A stretch of 10,693 nucleotides of DNA from Bacteroidales bacterium (lineage in GTDB: Bacteria; Bacteroidota; Bacteroidia; Bacteroidales; UBA932): the NCBI GenBank assembly GCA_004552115.1, contig SFPH01000094.1, positions 1 through 10,693 of the forward strand, in the 5' to 3' direction. Positions within the stretch are counted from its first letter, which is position 1. Every line of letters begins with the position of its first letter. Both the position numbers and the translations under genes were made by a program. The notes beneath the pieces were generated by a model that was not told the origin of the DNA, did no database searches, and saw nothing but the letters and a program-made list of their open reading frames with translations. Shown one piece after another: positions 1 to 6,652 of the stretch.

Positions 1-17
1 CAAGCATAAATAGGAAG

Positions 18-698
18 ATGCCTATGACAGGACTTCTCGAATTCGATATGGGTGGGGGAGTGCGAGCCTTCACTGCGGGACGGGACGTGCCGCTGCCCTG
101 TGCGGTGGTACAGCCTCACCAGACCCACTCGACGGTGGTGGCCCACGTGGACAGGCCGGGACTTACAAGGGAGGACCTCGAAGGGGTAGATGCCCTGGTG
201 ACGGACCTTCAGGGTGTCGCCATCGGTGTCAGGACAGCGGACTGCATACCTGTCCTGCTGTATGATCCTGTGCACAGGGCCATAGGCGCAGCGCACAGCG
301 GATGGAGAGGGACGGTCAACATGATCAGCAAGAAGACCGTGCTGGAAATGTGCCGCCTGTTCGGTTCCCATCCGGAGGATATCAGGGCCGTTATAGGTCC
401 GGGCATAGGCTATGACAGCTTCCAGGTAGGGGAGGAGGTGGCCCTGACGTTCAAGGAATCAGGATTCCCGATAGACAGGGTATGGTCGTTCAGGGGAGCT
501 CGGAAGGAAGGGACGATGGAAGGCGGCCATCACCTTGACCTGAAGGAGTGCGTGCGCCATTCACTTATCGAGTGCGGAGTGGCAGAGGGGAACATAAGCG
601 TTTCGGACATTGATACCTACATTGACGAAAGGTTCTATTCGGCACGCCGCGAGGGAAGCTCCTGCGGAAGGAACATCAATGCAATAATGCTTGTATGA
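18..698 (+). CDS. pgeF: PgeF/YfiH-type laccase-domain protein (polyphenol oxidase family)
   Basis: This is a member of the YfiH/PgeF family (Cu-oxidase_4). Characterised members edit peptidoglycan precursors by removing wrongly incorporated L-Ser, and some act as purine nucleoside phosphorylases or phenol oxidases; the substrate here is not known. Numbering from the ATG at 18, the metal/catalytic signature is present: His37 in the QTHS motif, Cys76 in RTADCIPVLLYDP and His93 in AAHSGWRGT. IGPGIG (residues 127-132) and the C-terminal RREGSSCGRNI motif also fit. At 226 residues it is shorter than E. coli YfiH (about 243) because the segment before the first His motif is reduced, which I believe is usual in Bacteroidales. 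The start is uncertain: AGGAAG at 12-17 is better spaced for the ATG at 24, and the frame is open to the window edge, so an upstream start cannot be excluded. It stands alone on the plus strand. Confidence 0.9.
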   Translation: MPMTGLLEFDMGGGVRAFTAGRDVPLPCAVVQPHQTHSTVVAHVDRPGLTREDLEGVDALVTDLQGVAIGVRTADCIPVLLYDPVHRAIGAAHSGWRGTVNMISKKTVLEMCRLFGSHPEDIRAVIGPGIGYDSFQVGEEVALTFKESGFPIDRVWSFRGARKEGTMEGGHHLDLKECVRHSLIECGVAEGNISVSDIDTYIDERFYSARREGSSCGRNINAIMLV

Positions 699-946
699 CC
701 GAGGACGGACTCCCGCTATGTCTGTATCCGGCCGCCATTGCACTATTCGCTCATTTTCTGCATTATGACGTAACCGTGCATCGGCTCCTGCTGAGGTGTC
801 ATTGTGGAAAATTCAGGACCTGGATTTCAAAATATCATCCCTTATTTCCAAGGTGCTGAAGGTCCTGAAGATTGCATTGAAAGACTACATTAAGGTATTG
901 ATACTGTTTATGTTAATGAGTTTTATCATATAAAGGAAAAATAGAA
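699..946. other. Intergenic region, no supported gene
   Basis: I see no recognisable gene or RNA in these 248 nt. A 45-codon frame (GTG at 796 to TAA at 931-933) would encode a short Lys-rich peptide with a hydrophobic C-terminus, but it has no recognised relatives or ATG start. I could not find an exact TAnnTTTG promoter element; TACTGTTTATG near 902 is only a loose match. AAAGGA just upstream of the next gene could help ribosome binding. Confidence 0.5.
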
Positions 947-1918
947 ATGAAGAAGTTGCTGCCAATAGTCGTCATTTTTCTGATGACGCTTCCGCTTTAT
1001 GCGCAGAATCCGGCGTGGAATCTCGAAGTCGAGGCTTCGGAACTCAATCTCGTGGGCAAGGCATTCTACGATACCCCGAATCCTTACCACAGGATTGACA
1101 CCTGCCGGTTCAAGGGCTTTACCAGGGGAGAGAACATGCAATGCCGCTGCGCTGCGGGCCTTGCCGTCCTTTTTACGACCGATGCGGATGCCGTGGGCGT
1201 GAAGATGGACTTCGACGAGGCAAGCGGGGATTCCTATCGCTCTTACAGGGGCTTTGACCTCTACATCAGGAAGGACGGGAAATGGCTTTGGGCCGGGATG
1301 TGTGACTTCCCGCGCGACCATAAAAACAAGGAGACTGTCCGTACCATTGTGAAATGCATGGCGGAAGGCGAGAAAGAGTGTCTGCTCTATCTCCCGCTCT
1401 ACACTGATATCAAATCCTGCAAGGTCTGTGTTTCCAGGGCCTCCCACATTGACCCGATGGAATCTCCTTTCAGGCATAAGATAGTCTTCCACGGCAGCAG
1501 TTTCACGCACGGCATCAGCACGGCCCGTTCCGGCATGTCATACCCTGTTCAGTTCATGCGCCGTACAGGTCTGCAGCCTATTGCACTCGGTTTCAGCGGA
1601 AATTGCAAGATGCAGCCTTATTTCGCCGATGTCCTCGAGGAAGTAGATGCGGATGCCTATGTGTTCGATCCATTCTCCAATCCGAACATTCCAATGATTA
1701 AGGAGCGTCTCCGTCCCTTCATTGACAGGATGGTGAAGGCTCATCCTGGCAAGCCGATCATAGTGCAGCGCACAATTTACTGGGAGATGGAGAATTTCGA
1801 CACTTCGGCCCAGAAAGAATTCGGAGGACGCATCCTAATGACAACGGCTACTCGCTCTGGGAGAAATCCATTGAGAAGCCCATTCTCAAAATCCTCGGGA
1901 AGTACTATAGGGATATAA
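947..1918 (+). CDS. Secreted SGNH/GDSL-like hydrolase, 3' end damaged
   Basis: Residues 1-19 form a signal peptide (KK, hydrophobic core, LYA before Gln20), so the product is exported. The N-terminal half (about 25-165) resembles the beta-sandwich that precedes the SGNH fold in Bacteroidota proteins of the Lipase_GDSL_3 type. The SGNH fold follows: block I is HGSSFTHG with the likely nucleophile Ser185, block II is GFSGN (215-219), and block III is DPFSNPN with Asn245. Such proteins deacylate carbohydrates or other esters; the substrate is unknown. The last in-frame residues, after EFGGR (291-295), do not resemble the family. The expected block V (HPND, catalytic His) lies in another frame from 1831. 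The frame as read therefore lacks the Asp-x-x-His catalytic pair and is probably inactive, unless this is a sequencing or assembly error. It lies just upstream of further gene fragments. Confidence 0.75.
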   Translation: MKKLLPIVVIFLMTLPLYAQNPAWNLEVEASELNLVGKAFYDTPNPYHRIDTCRFKGFTRGENMQCRCAAGLAVLFTTDADAVGVKMDFDEASGDSYRSYRGFDLYIRKDGKWLWAGMCDFPRDHKNKETVRTIVKCMAEGEKECLLYLPLYTDIKSCKVCVSRASHIDPMESPFRHKIVFHGSSFTHGISTARSGMSYPVQFMRRTGLQPIALGFSGNCKMQPYFADVLEEVDADAYVFDPFSNPNIPMIKERLRPFIDRMVKAHPGKPIIVQRTIYWEMENFDTSAQKEFGGRILMTTATRSGRNPLRSPFSKSSGSTIGI

Positions 1919-1923
1919 AGTAG
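1831..1923 (+). pseudogene. Out-of-frame 3' end of the SGNH hydrolase (block V)
   Basis: Read from CAT at 1831, the sequence encodes HPNDNGYSLWEKSIEK, then a short Leu/Ile/Lys-rich tail ending in YRDIK and TAG at 1921-1923. This is what the end of a GDSL_3-type SGNH hydrolase looks like: catalytic His in HPND, then a terminal helix. The CDS starting at 947 is in a different frame and ends in a spurious tail at 1918. The GG-ACG just before CAT suits the G-T of a D-G-T-H motif, so the break falls close to 1826-1828 and removes the catalytic Asp. The distance from the WEMENFD segment to HPND is much shorter than I would expect, which points to a deletion rather than a single-base indel. Confidence 0.7.
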
Positions 1924-1927
1924 TTGT

Positions 1928-2038
1928 ATGGATAAGGAATTGTTGTTCAATTATATAAGTGGCCATGCGACCGATGCTCAGATAAAGGAGGTCATTCAGT
2001 GGACCCACGAGGATCCGGCCAATATGAAGGAGCTGTAA
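1928..2038 (+). pseudogene. FecR-like anti-sigma factor, N-terminal remnant
   Basis: An ATG at 1928 opens a 36-codon frame ending in TAA at 2036-2038. It begins MDKELLFNYISGHATDAQ and continues with a tryptophan and a DPAN segment. This is the usual N-terminus of Bacteroidota FecR-type anti-sigma factors: a short helix, a YxxG turn, then 'W...DP.N...'. Intact FecR proteins are roughly 300 or more residues, with a transmembrane helix and a periplasmic FecR domain, none of which follow. It is therefore a truncated remnant. In this phylum FecR genes usually sit beside an ECF sigma factor and SusC/SusD genes, which are absent here. It starts 4 nt after the stop of the out-of-frame SGNH tail. Assignment rests on a short stretch. 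Confidence 0.5.
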
Positions 2039-2161
2039 ACATATTATCAGGTTTCTTTCCGGGTTGAGGACAGCAGTATCCTGGAAAGGCGTTCCACCTG
2101 CAAGTTCATGACCTCCGACGGAATTGACTGCATCATGTATGTCCTTCTCATGGGAGAGAAT

Positions 2162-2416
2162 CTCAGCTGAATAACGAGACGAAGCTCCTACGTTAGCAAA
2201 TGGCAGACAATATGCATAAGCAGTCCTTGGATAGGTTTTGTTATAGTTCGATGACCAATATGTAGCGTTGCTTCCCTTACCCGACAATGTGGTTCCGTCC
2301 CGCATGCCCGCCTTAGGGAGGAAAATCCAGTTGTCTTTATATCCTGATACGTTGGACTGTACCTTGTAACCTGCTACACCATTGAGGTAAGTTTCTGTCC
2401 AGTAGCATGCGGGCAA
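2162..2416 (-). pseudogene. Fragment of a FISUMP ('major paralogous') domain protein
   Basis: On the minus strand, the frame opening at 2416 encodes NGVAGYKVQSNVSGYKDNW, then IFLPKAGMRDGTTL and ATYWSSNYN. This order (NGV-GY-V, IFLPAAG-RDG, YWSS) is the signature of the 'Fibrobacter succinogenes major paralogous domain', found in many surface or secreted Bacteroidetes proteins; its function is poorly known. Similarity fades after about residue 85 (near 2162). The frame stays open to 1886, but that stretch runs antisense to the FecR and SGNH remnants and is not evidence of coding. There is no signal peptide or full-length protein, and the 5' end abuts the oppositely oriented transposase fragment near 2395-2416. 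It is a broken piece, probably moved here by rearrangement. Confidence 0.6.
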
Positions 2417-2640
2417 TCATCTCATCTGTCTTCCCGAACGCGACCATCGTGCTTGACTGCTTCCATGTCTTGAAGCGATGCCACGATGCCATCGAGGAAG
2501 TCCGGCTTCATCTCAAGCGGAACGCCCAGGTAGAACTTCGAAGACAGCCTGTGCAGGATGTCAGAGTTGTATATGACATATATTTTGAGTACATTTGGCA
2601 TGGAAGAACGTCATCCCGGCGGCACTCCGTACAGATCTGA
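2407..2640 (+). pseudogene. ISL3-like transposase fragment (DDE core piece)
   Basis: The frame from 2407 encodes SSVFPNATIVLDCFHVLKR followed by a charged helix ending near LRRQ (about 2547). The 'FP.A.iv.D.FHv.k...da..evR' pattern is the region around the second catalytic Asp (here Asp17 of this frame) of ISL3/IS204/IS1001-type transposases, which are common in Bacteroidota. Homology may extend a few codons upstream of the ATG (FLSSS, from about 2392). After residue 47 the sequence no longer looks like transposase. Full-length enzymes are about 400 residues or more, so only a small internal piece remains, and no terminal inverted repeats were recognised. It cannot transpose by itself. Its far end overlaps the probable promoter of the downstream glucosidase gene. 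Confidence 0.65.
2566..2597 (+). promoter_or_regulatory. Probable Bacteroidota promoter of the GH3 gene
   Basis: GTTG at 2566-2569 (TTG is the -33 core) and TACATTTG at 2590-2597 match the Bacteroidota -33/-7 pattern (TTTG and TAnnTTTG) with 20 bp between TTG and the -7 element, inside the usual 19-21 range. Transcription would start a few bases after 2600, giving a leader of about 70 nt before the ATG at 2677. The match is by eye only. Confidence 0.45.
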
Positions 2641-2676
2641 AGAGATAGTAATTTTCAAACAACTGAATACAGGAAA

Positions 2677-5016
2677 ATGATGGAAAAGAGACATTCTCAA
2701 ATGTGGGCGGCATCCCTGGCCTTTGTCGCATTGCTTATGTGTTCCTGCTCCCATAAAGGAGCATCTGAGAAGGAAATGGATTCCTTCATCAGCGATCTGA
2801 TGTCCCGCATGACTCTTGAGGAGAAATTGGGGCAGATGAATCTTCCTTCGGTTCCGAACACATCAGTGGTAACAGGCAATCAGAAATGTGAGAATGTCCT
2901 GGAAGACATCAGGGCCGGGAGAGTCGGCGCTATCCTGAATACTTATGGGTATGAGAATGTCCTCTTATATCAGAAAACTGCCGTGGAGGAGTCCCGTCTG
3001 GGGATTCCGCTTCTTGTCGGACTGGACGTGATACACGGACACGAGACAGTATTCCCTATTCCATTGGGCCTTGCCTGCTCGTGGAATCCGGAGGATGCGC
3101 GTCTTGCTGCAAGGATTGCCGCGATTGAGGCTACGGCGGACGGCATCAACTGGACTTTCAATCCGATGGTTGACATTGCCCGTGACCCGAGATGGGGACG
3201 TTGCGCCGAAGGCTTCGGTGAGGACCCGTATCTGGGAAGCCTCTATGCGCGCGCCATGGTCCGGGGCTATCAGGGCGACGGTGACTATTCTGAAGATAGC
3301 GATATGCTGGCCTGTCTGAAACATTTCGCCCTTTATGGAGCATCAGAGTCCGGCAGAGACTACCGCGAGGTTGACATGAGCCCGGCGCGTATGTACAACG
3401 AGTATTTCCCTCCGTACAGGGCTGCCGTCGAAGAGGGCGTTGCTTCGGTGATGACATCCTTCAATGATTTGAACGGCTGTCCTTCCACCGCAAACAGGTG
3501 GCTTCTTACCGAAGTGCTGCGGAATCAGTGGGGCTTTGACGGCTTTGTGGTTTCCGACTACAATGCTGTCGGTGAACTTGTCAATCACAGGGCTGCGGAA
3601 TCCAGAGAGGAGGCTGCCGTGATGTCTCTGAATGCAGGTCTGGACATGGATATGGTGACTGCGGGCTGCATGACCCTTGGCGGGGCACTTGAAAGAGGGG
3701 AGATTAAAATGAGGCAGATAGATGCAGCCTGCCGCCGCATTCTCGAGGCGAAATGGAAACTCGGCCTTTTCAGCGACCCTTACAAATATCTTGACCCGAC
3801 CAGAAAACAGAGAATATACACTGAGGAGAATCGTGCTGAAGCCCGCAGGATAGCCGCTTCGACTTTTGTGCTTCTGAAGAACGGGAAGGTTGACGGCAGG
3901 CAGCTGCTTCCGCTCGGCAAAAATCTGAAGCTGGCCCTAGTCGGCCCCCTTGCAGATGCCGGTGTACAGTATCAGGGATGCTGGGCTGTGGCCGCCAGGG
4001 ATAATTATCCTTCACTGCTGGACGAGATGCGCAGGATGGATGGAATCAGCCTCAAATATGCGAAGGGCTGCAATATCCTTGAAGATGAGAGATTGGAAAA
4101 GATAGTAACGCCCGGGAATGCCTCCCGATGGGACAGGCGTCCTCTGGATGAAATGATCAGTGAGGCCGTGTCCGCCGCCAGGAATTCGGACGTTGTTGTT
4201 GCCGCAATGGGAGAAGCCGCCAATATGAGCGGAGAATCCGGTTCCCGTACCGACATAAGCCTTCCGGAATGCCAGAAGAAACTGCTGAAATCTTTGACCG
4301 GGACCGGAAAGCCGGTTGTCCTGGTGCTCTTCTCCGGCCGTCCGATGACGCTTGCCTGGGAAAATGAGGCAATGACCTCCATCCTGCAGACCTGGTTCGG
4401 CGGTTCTGAAGCGGCTGATGCCATCACGGACGTCCTTTTCGGAGATGTGAATCCTTCGGGAAAACTTACCATGTCATTCCCTTTCAGCGTCGGCCAGATT
4501 CCGGTTTATTACAATATGAAGAATACCGGCAGGGATGCATACAGCAAGGATTATCGCAGATATGCCAGCAACTGGATTGATTGCCCTAACGAGCCACTCT
4601 ATCCTTTCGGTTACGGCCTGAGTTATACCACCTTTGAGTATTCTCCCGTTGCATTGTCCGACACTGTGATGACTGTGAATGGAGCGGTCAAGGCCAAGGT
4701 TACGGTCAGCAATACGGGCGAATATGACGGATATGAGGTGGCACAGCTCTATATCAGAGATGTCGTATCGTCGGAAACCCGTCCGGTCAAGGAGCTCAAA
4801 GGCTTCAGGAGGGTGTTCCTCAAGGCTGGCGAAAGTGCTGAGATTGAATTCGATATTACCCCTGACATGCTCGGCTGGCATTCAGTGGACCAGTACAATC
4901 TTTCCGGCTCGTCTGAGCCGCTGTCCGCAAGATTCGTTGTGGAGCCCGGGGATTTCGACATAATGATAGGCACGGACAGCCGCAAGGTGGGATGTGCCCG
5001 ATTGACATTGCAGTAA
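2677..5016 (+). CDS. bglX: Lipoprotein GH3 beta-glucosidase (BglX-like)
   Basis: This 779-residue glycoside hydrolase family 3 enzyme is expected to release terminal beta-linked glucose (or xylose) from oligosaccharides. The N-terminus is a lipoprotein signal: basic residues, hydrophobic 11-21, then MCSC with Cys24 the likely lipidated residue, so it should be membrane-anchored in the periplasm or outer membrane. Family landmarks are present in order: MTLEEKLGQM (45-54), the substrate-binding DPRWGRCAEGFGEDPYLG (170-187), Lys215-His216, the nucleophile Asp294 in GFVVSDYNAVGE, the GH3 C-terminal domain from about 397 with acid/base candidate Glu520 in MSGESGSRTDISLP, and a fibronectin III-like domain at about 690-765. 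Length and motifs indicate an intact gene. AGGAAA precedes two adjacent ATGs (2677 and 2680); I kept the first. The upstream neighbours are remnants, and the gene converges with the minus-strand block 45 nt downstream. The exact substrate cannot be read from sequence. Confidence 0.93.
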   Translation: MMEKRHSQMWAASLAFVALLMCSCSHKGASEKEMDSFISDLMSRMTLEEKLGQMNLPSVPNTSVVTGNQKCENVLEDIRAGRVGAILNTYGYENVLLYQKTAVEESRLGIPLLVGLDVIHGHETVFPIPLGLACSWNPEDARLAARIAAIEATADGINWTFNPMVDIARDPRWGRCAEGFGEDPYLGSLYARAMVRGYQGDGDYSEDSDMLACLKHFALYGASESGRDYREVDMSPARMYNEYFPPYRAAVEEGVASVMTSFNDLNGCPSTANRWLLTEVLRNQWGFDGFVVSDYNAVGELVNHRAAESREEAAVMSLNAGLDMDMVTAGCMTLGGALERGEIKMRQIDAACRRILEAKWKLGLFSDPYKYLDPTRKQRIYTEENRAEARRIAASTFVLLKNGKVDGRQLLPLGKNLKLALVGPLADAGVQYQGCWAVAARDNYPSLLDEMRRMDGISLKYAKGCNILEDERLEKIVTPGNASRWDRRPLDEMISEAVSAARNSDVVVAAMGEAANMSGESGSRTDISLPECQKKLLKSLTGTGKPVVLVLFSGRPMTLAWENEAMTSILQTWFGGSEAADAITDVLFGDVNPSGKLTMSFPFSVGQIPVYYNMKNTGRDAYSKDYRRYASNWIDCPNEPLYPFGYGLSYTTFEYSPVALSDTVMTVNGAVKAKVTVSNTGEYDGYEVAQLYIRDVVSSETRPVKELKGFRRVFLKAGESAEIEFDITPDMLGWHSVDQYNLSGSSEPLSARFVVEPGDFDIMIGTDSRKVGCARLTLQ

Positions 5017-5061
5017 GCCTGCAGTTACGGCCTTTGCCGGCTGGCGTTCAGAATCTGGAGG

Positions 5062-6630
5062 TTACTGGTTTCTTACATCCGCAGCCTCCAGATATCTTTC
5101 AGCGACCTTGCCCTTCCTTCCAGTCTTCAGGATGTAAGGGAAAAGCGACAAGTCGAAAGCCTCGAACAGCCTTTCCGCCTCACTGTCCGCTTCCGGGTCA
5201 AGATTCAGGGTATCTACTAGTAGGACCCTGAGCTTGGGCTCCTCTTCCATTGTCCTGTGTATAGCCTCGAGATCGAGCAGGCAGCCGGAACACATGCTGT
5301 TGAATATGAAAATGAAGGTACCTGGTTTCAGCCTGTCGAGCCTGTAAGTCCTGAACCTGGCCTCTGGGCCGTCGCCGCTTTCAAGATACTTGCCGGGAAT
5401 CTGCTTCCTTGCCATAACCCCGGTGACCCTGATGTCCGGAATCTCCGAACCCGGCTTTGCCTTCGAGATGATGGACAGATATGAGTCCGCATACGACAGG
5501 ACGCAGAGGGAATCGTGCTCCGAGCTCCATATTTCCCTGTTTGGAAGTATGTAATTATCAATGAGATAGGCGCTGCCTTCCTTGTATTTTCCCGTAAGCT
5601 GCTCTGAGTAGTAATAAAGAAGGTCTCCCATTGTGGTCCTGAATGCGGGGGACCCTGCCGTTCTTGAAGCGAGAAGGTCAGTGACAGAATTGATCTCCTT
5701 CAGGCCCGGTTCCCCTTCGAAGGTAGAGAACAGCTTGTCAAACAGAGCTTCCGACTCCGGATTCCCGTAACTGTAATTCTCCTCCTCTGCCAGGTCATCC
5801 GCCATCATTGCCAATGTCCCTGCATCAAGTTTCCTTCCGGCGATGATTCCGTCCCTGTCAATGAGGAACATTCCCGGAGTCTGAAGGATGCCGTATTTTC
5901 TCTGGAAATCCGAATCCATCTCCGGGTCCCAGAGATGCATTGTCTCCACGTTCTCCGGCATCGGGCTCAACTTCTCGCCGACATATCTGTCCCAGGCCAG
6001 GGAGTCGCAGCCGGTGTAAACGGCTATCAGTCTGAGATTCAACTTGATATCCTTCAGGGTATTGCGAAGCATGATGGACTGGATCAGGCAGTTTGCGCAG
6101 CCTGTATCGTAGAAATACAGTACGCTGTACCTTGCCTCCCTTTTCTTCTGTACTGAATCATTGCCCCCGAACAGATCGACATCCTCTCCGGCCCTGTTCT
6201 TCAATGTAAGACCCGGAGCCGGCATCCCCACGAGGGAGGCCCTGTTGAAATCAGCGAAGATCCTGGCATTCATCAGCTCAATATCGCTCTCAGGCCTCGC
6301 GTTCCCGCTTGTGAACCATTTATCCACAATGTGGACTGCGACTGCCTCCACTCCCATTATCTTGGAGGAGTAATAATGGCGGTAAAGCCACGTTGCCACG
6401 AATTGCCGTGTCTCCTGCTCATTGCAGCTTGAAATCAGGAAGTCGCATTCCGCAGCCTGTTCTTCGGCAGGGAGGCCTTCAATAGCCTTGACGTATGTCT
6501 CGAGTTTTGCGGACAGCGCCTTCAATGCGGAAGAGTCCGGTGCGGCAGCCTCAATCCTGTCCAGGACAATGCTGTCAGCGGCCCGGCAATCCGGCTCCGG
6601 CTGCCAGTATTGCAACTGCCGATATTTCAA
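5062..6630 (-). CDS. Two-domain thioredoxin-like protein (DUF5106/TlpA type), N-terminus in doubt
   Basis: In the frame from the TTG at 6630 (522 residues) there are three parts: an N-terminal helical region (about 20-130) resembling DUF5106, a TlpA/AhpC-like thioredoxin domain (about 135-285) with CANC (Cys178, Cys181) and cis-Pro 252 in LQTPG, and a second thioredoxin-like domain (about 395-515) with CSGC (Cys447, Cys450) and a probable cis-Pro 498 in LFPY. Such Bacteroidota proteins are normally exported and thought to act in envelope thiol-disulfide exchange; partners are unknown. The frame has no signal peptide and is closed upstream by TGA at 6637-6639, leaving TTG as the only early start. 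ATG-ATG at 6643-6638, about 9 nt after coaD, opens another frame with a convincing signal peptide that stops at 6575-6577. A one-base indel probably separates signal and body. It is last in the series after coaD. Confidence 0.8.
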   Translation of the reverse strand: MKYRQLQYWQPEPDCRAADSIVLDRIEAAAPDSSALKALSAKLETYVKAIEGLPAEEQAAECDFLISSCNEQETRQFVATWLYRHYYSSKIMGVEAVAVHIVDKWFTSGNARPESDIELMNARIFADFNRASLVGMPAPGLTLKNRAGEDVDLFGGNDSVQKKREARYSVLYFYDTGCANCLIQSIMLRNTLKDIKLNLRLIAVYTGCDSLAWDRYVGEKLSPMPENVETMHLWDPEMDSDFQRKYGILQTPGMFLIDRDGIIAGRKLDAGTLAMMADDLAEEENYSYGNPESEALFDKLFSTFEGEPGLKEINSVTDLLASRTAGSPAFRTTMGDLLYYYSEQLTGKYKEGSAYLIDNYILPNREIWSSEHDSLCVLSYADSYLSIISKAKPGSEIPDIRVTGVMARKQIPGKYLESGDGPEARFRTYRLDRLKPGTFIFIFNSMCSGCLLDLEAIHRTMEEEPKLRVLLVDTLNLDPEADSEAERLFEAFDLSLFPYILKTGRKGKVAERYLEAADVRNQ

Positions 6631-6643
6631 TGTGTTTCATCAT
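6575..6643 (-). pseudogene. Signal-peptide frame of the thioredoxin protein, out of frame with its body
   Basis: From ATG at 6643 the minus strand reads MMKHIEISAVAILAAGAGLP, then GR and TGA at 6577-6575. It has a short basic start and an Ala/Ile/Leu-rich core, as in an export signal. It overlaps the start of the thioredoxin protein in a different frame. Dropping one T of the pair at 6588-6589 would join the frames and give ...LAAGAGC-RAADS, a lipoprotein-like signal. That correction is inference; other nearby single-base changes would also restore the frame. Confidence 0.5.
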
Positions 6644-6652
6644 TGTCGGAGA

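Noticed and set aside
926..1510. 194-codon minus-strand frame opposite the SGNH gene
   Set aside because: The plus strand has a signal peptide and SGNH motifs; the minus frame has no recognisable features and covers the SGNH start.
2458..2610. Minus-strand frame beginning MPNVLKIYVIYN opposite the transposase fragment
   Set aside because: It looks protein-like in part but overlaps the clear transposase motif on the plus strand and matches no family I know.
5017..5061. Terminator between the convergent GH3 and thioredoxin genes
   Set aside because: Only a 4-bp CGGC/GCCG stem is visible and there is no T-run on either strand, so I cannot support it.
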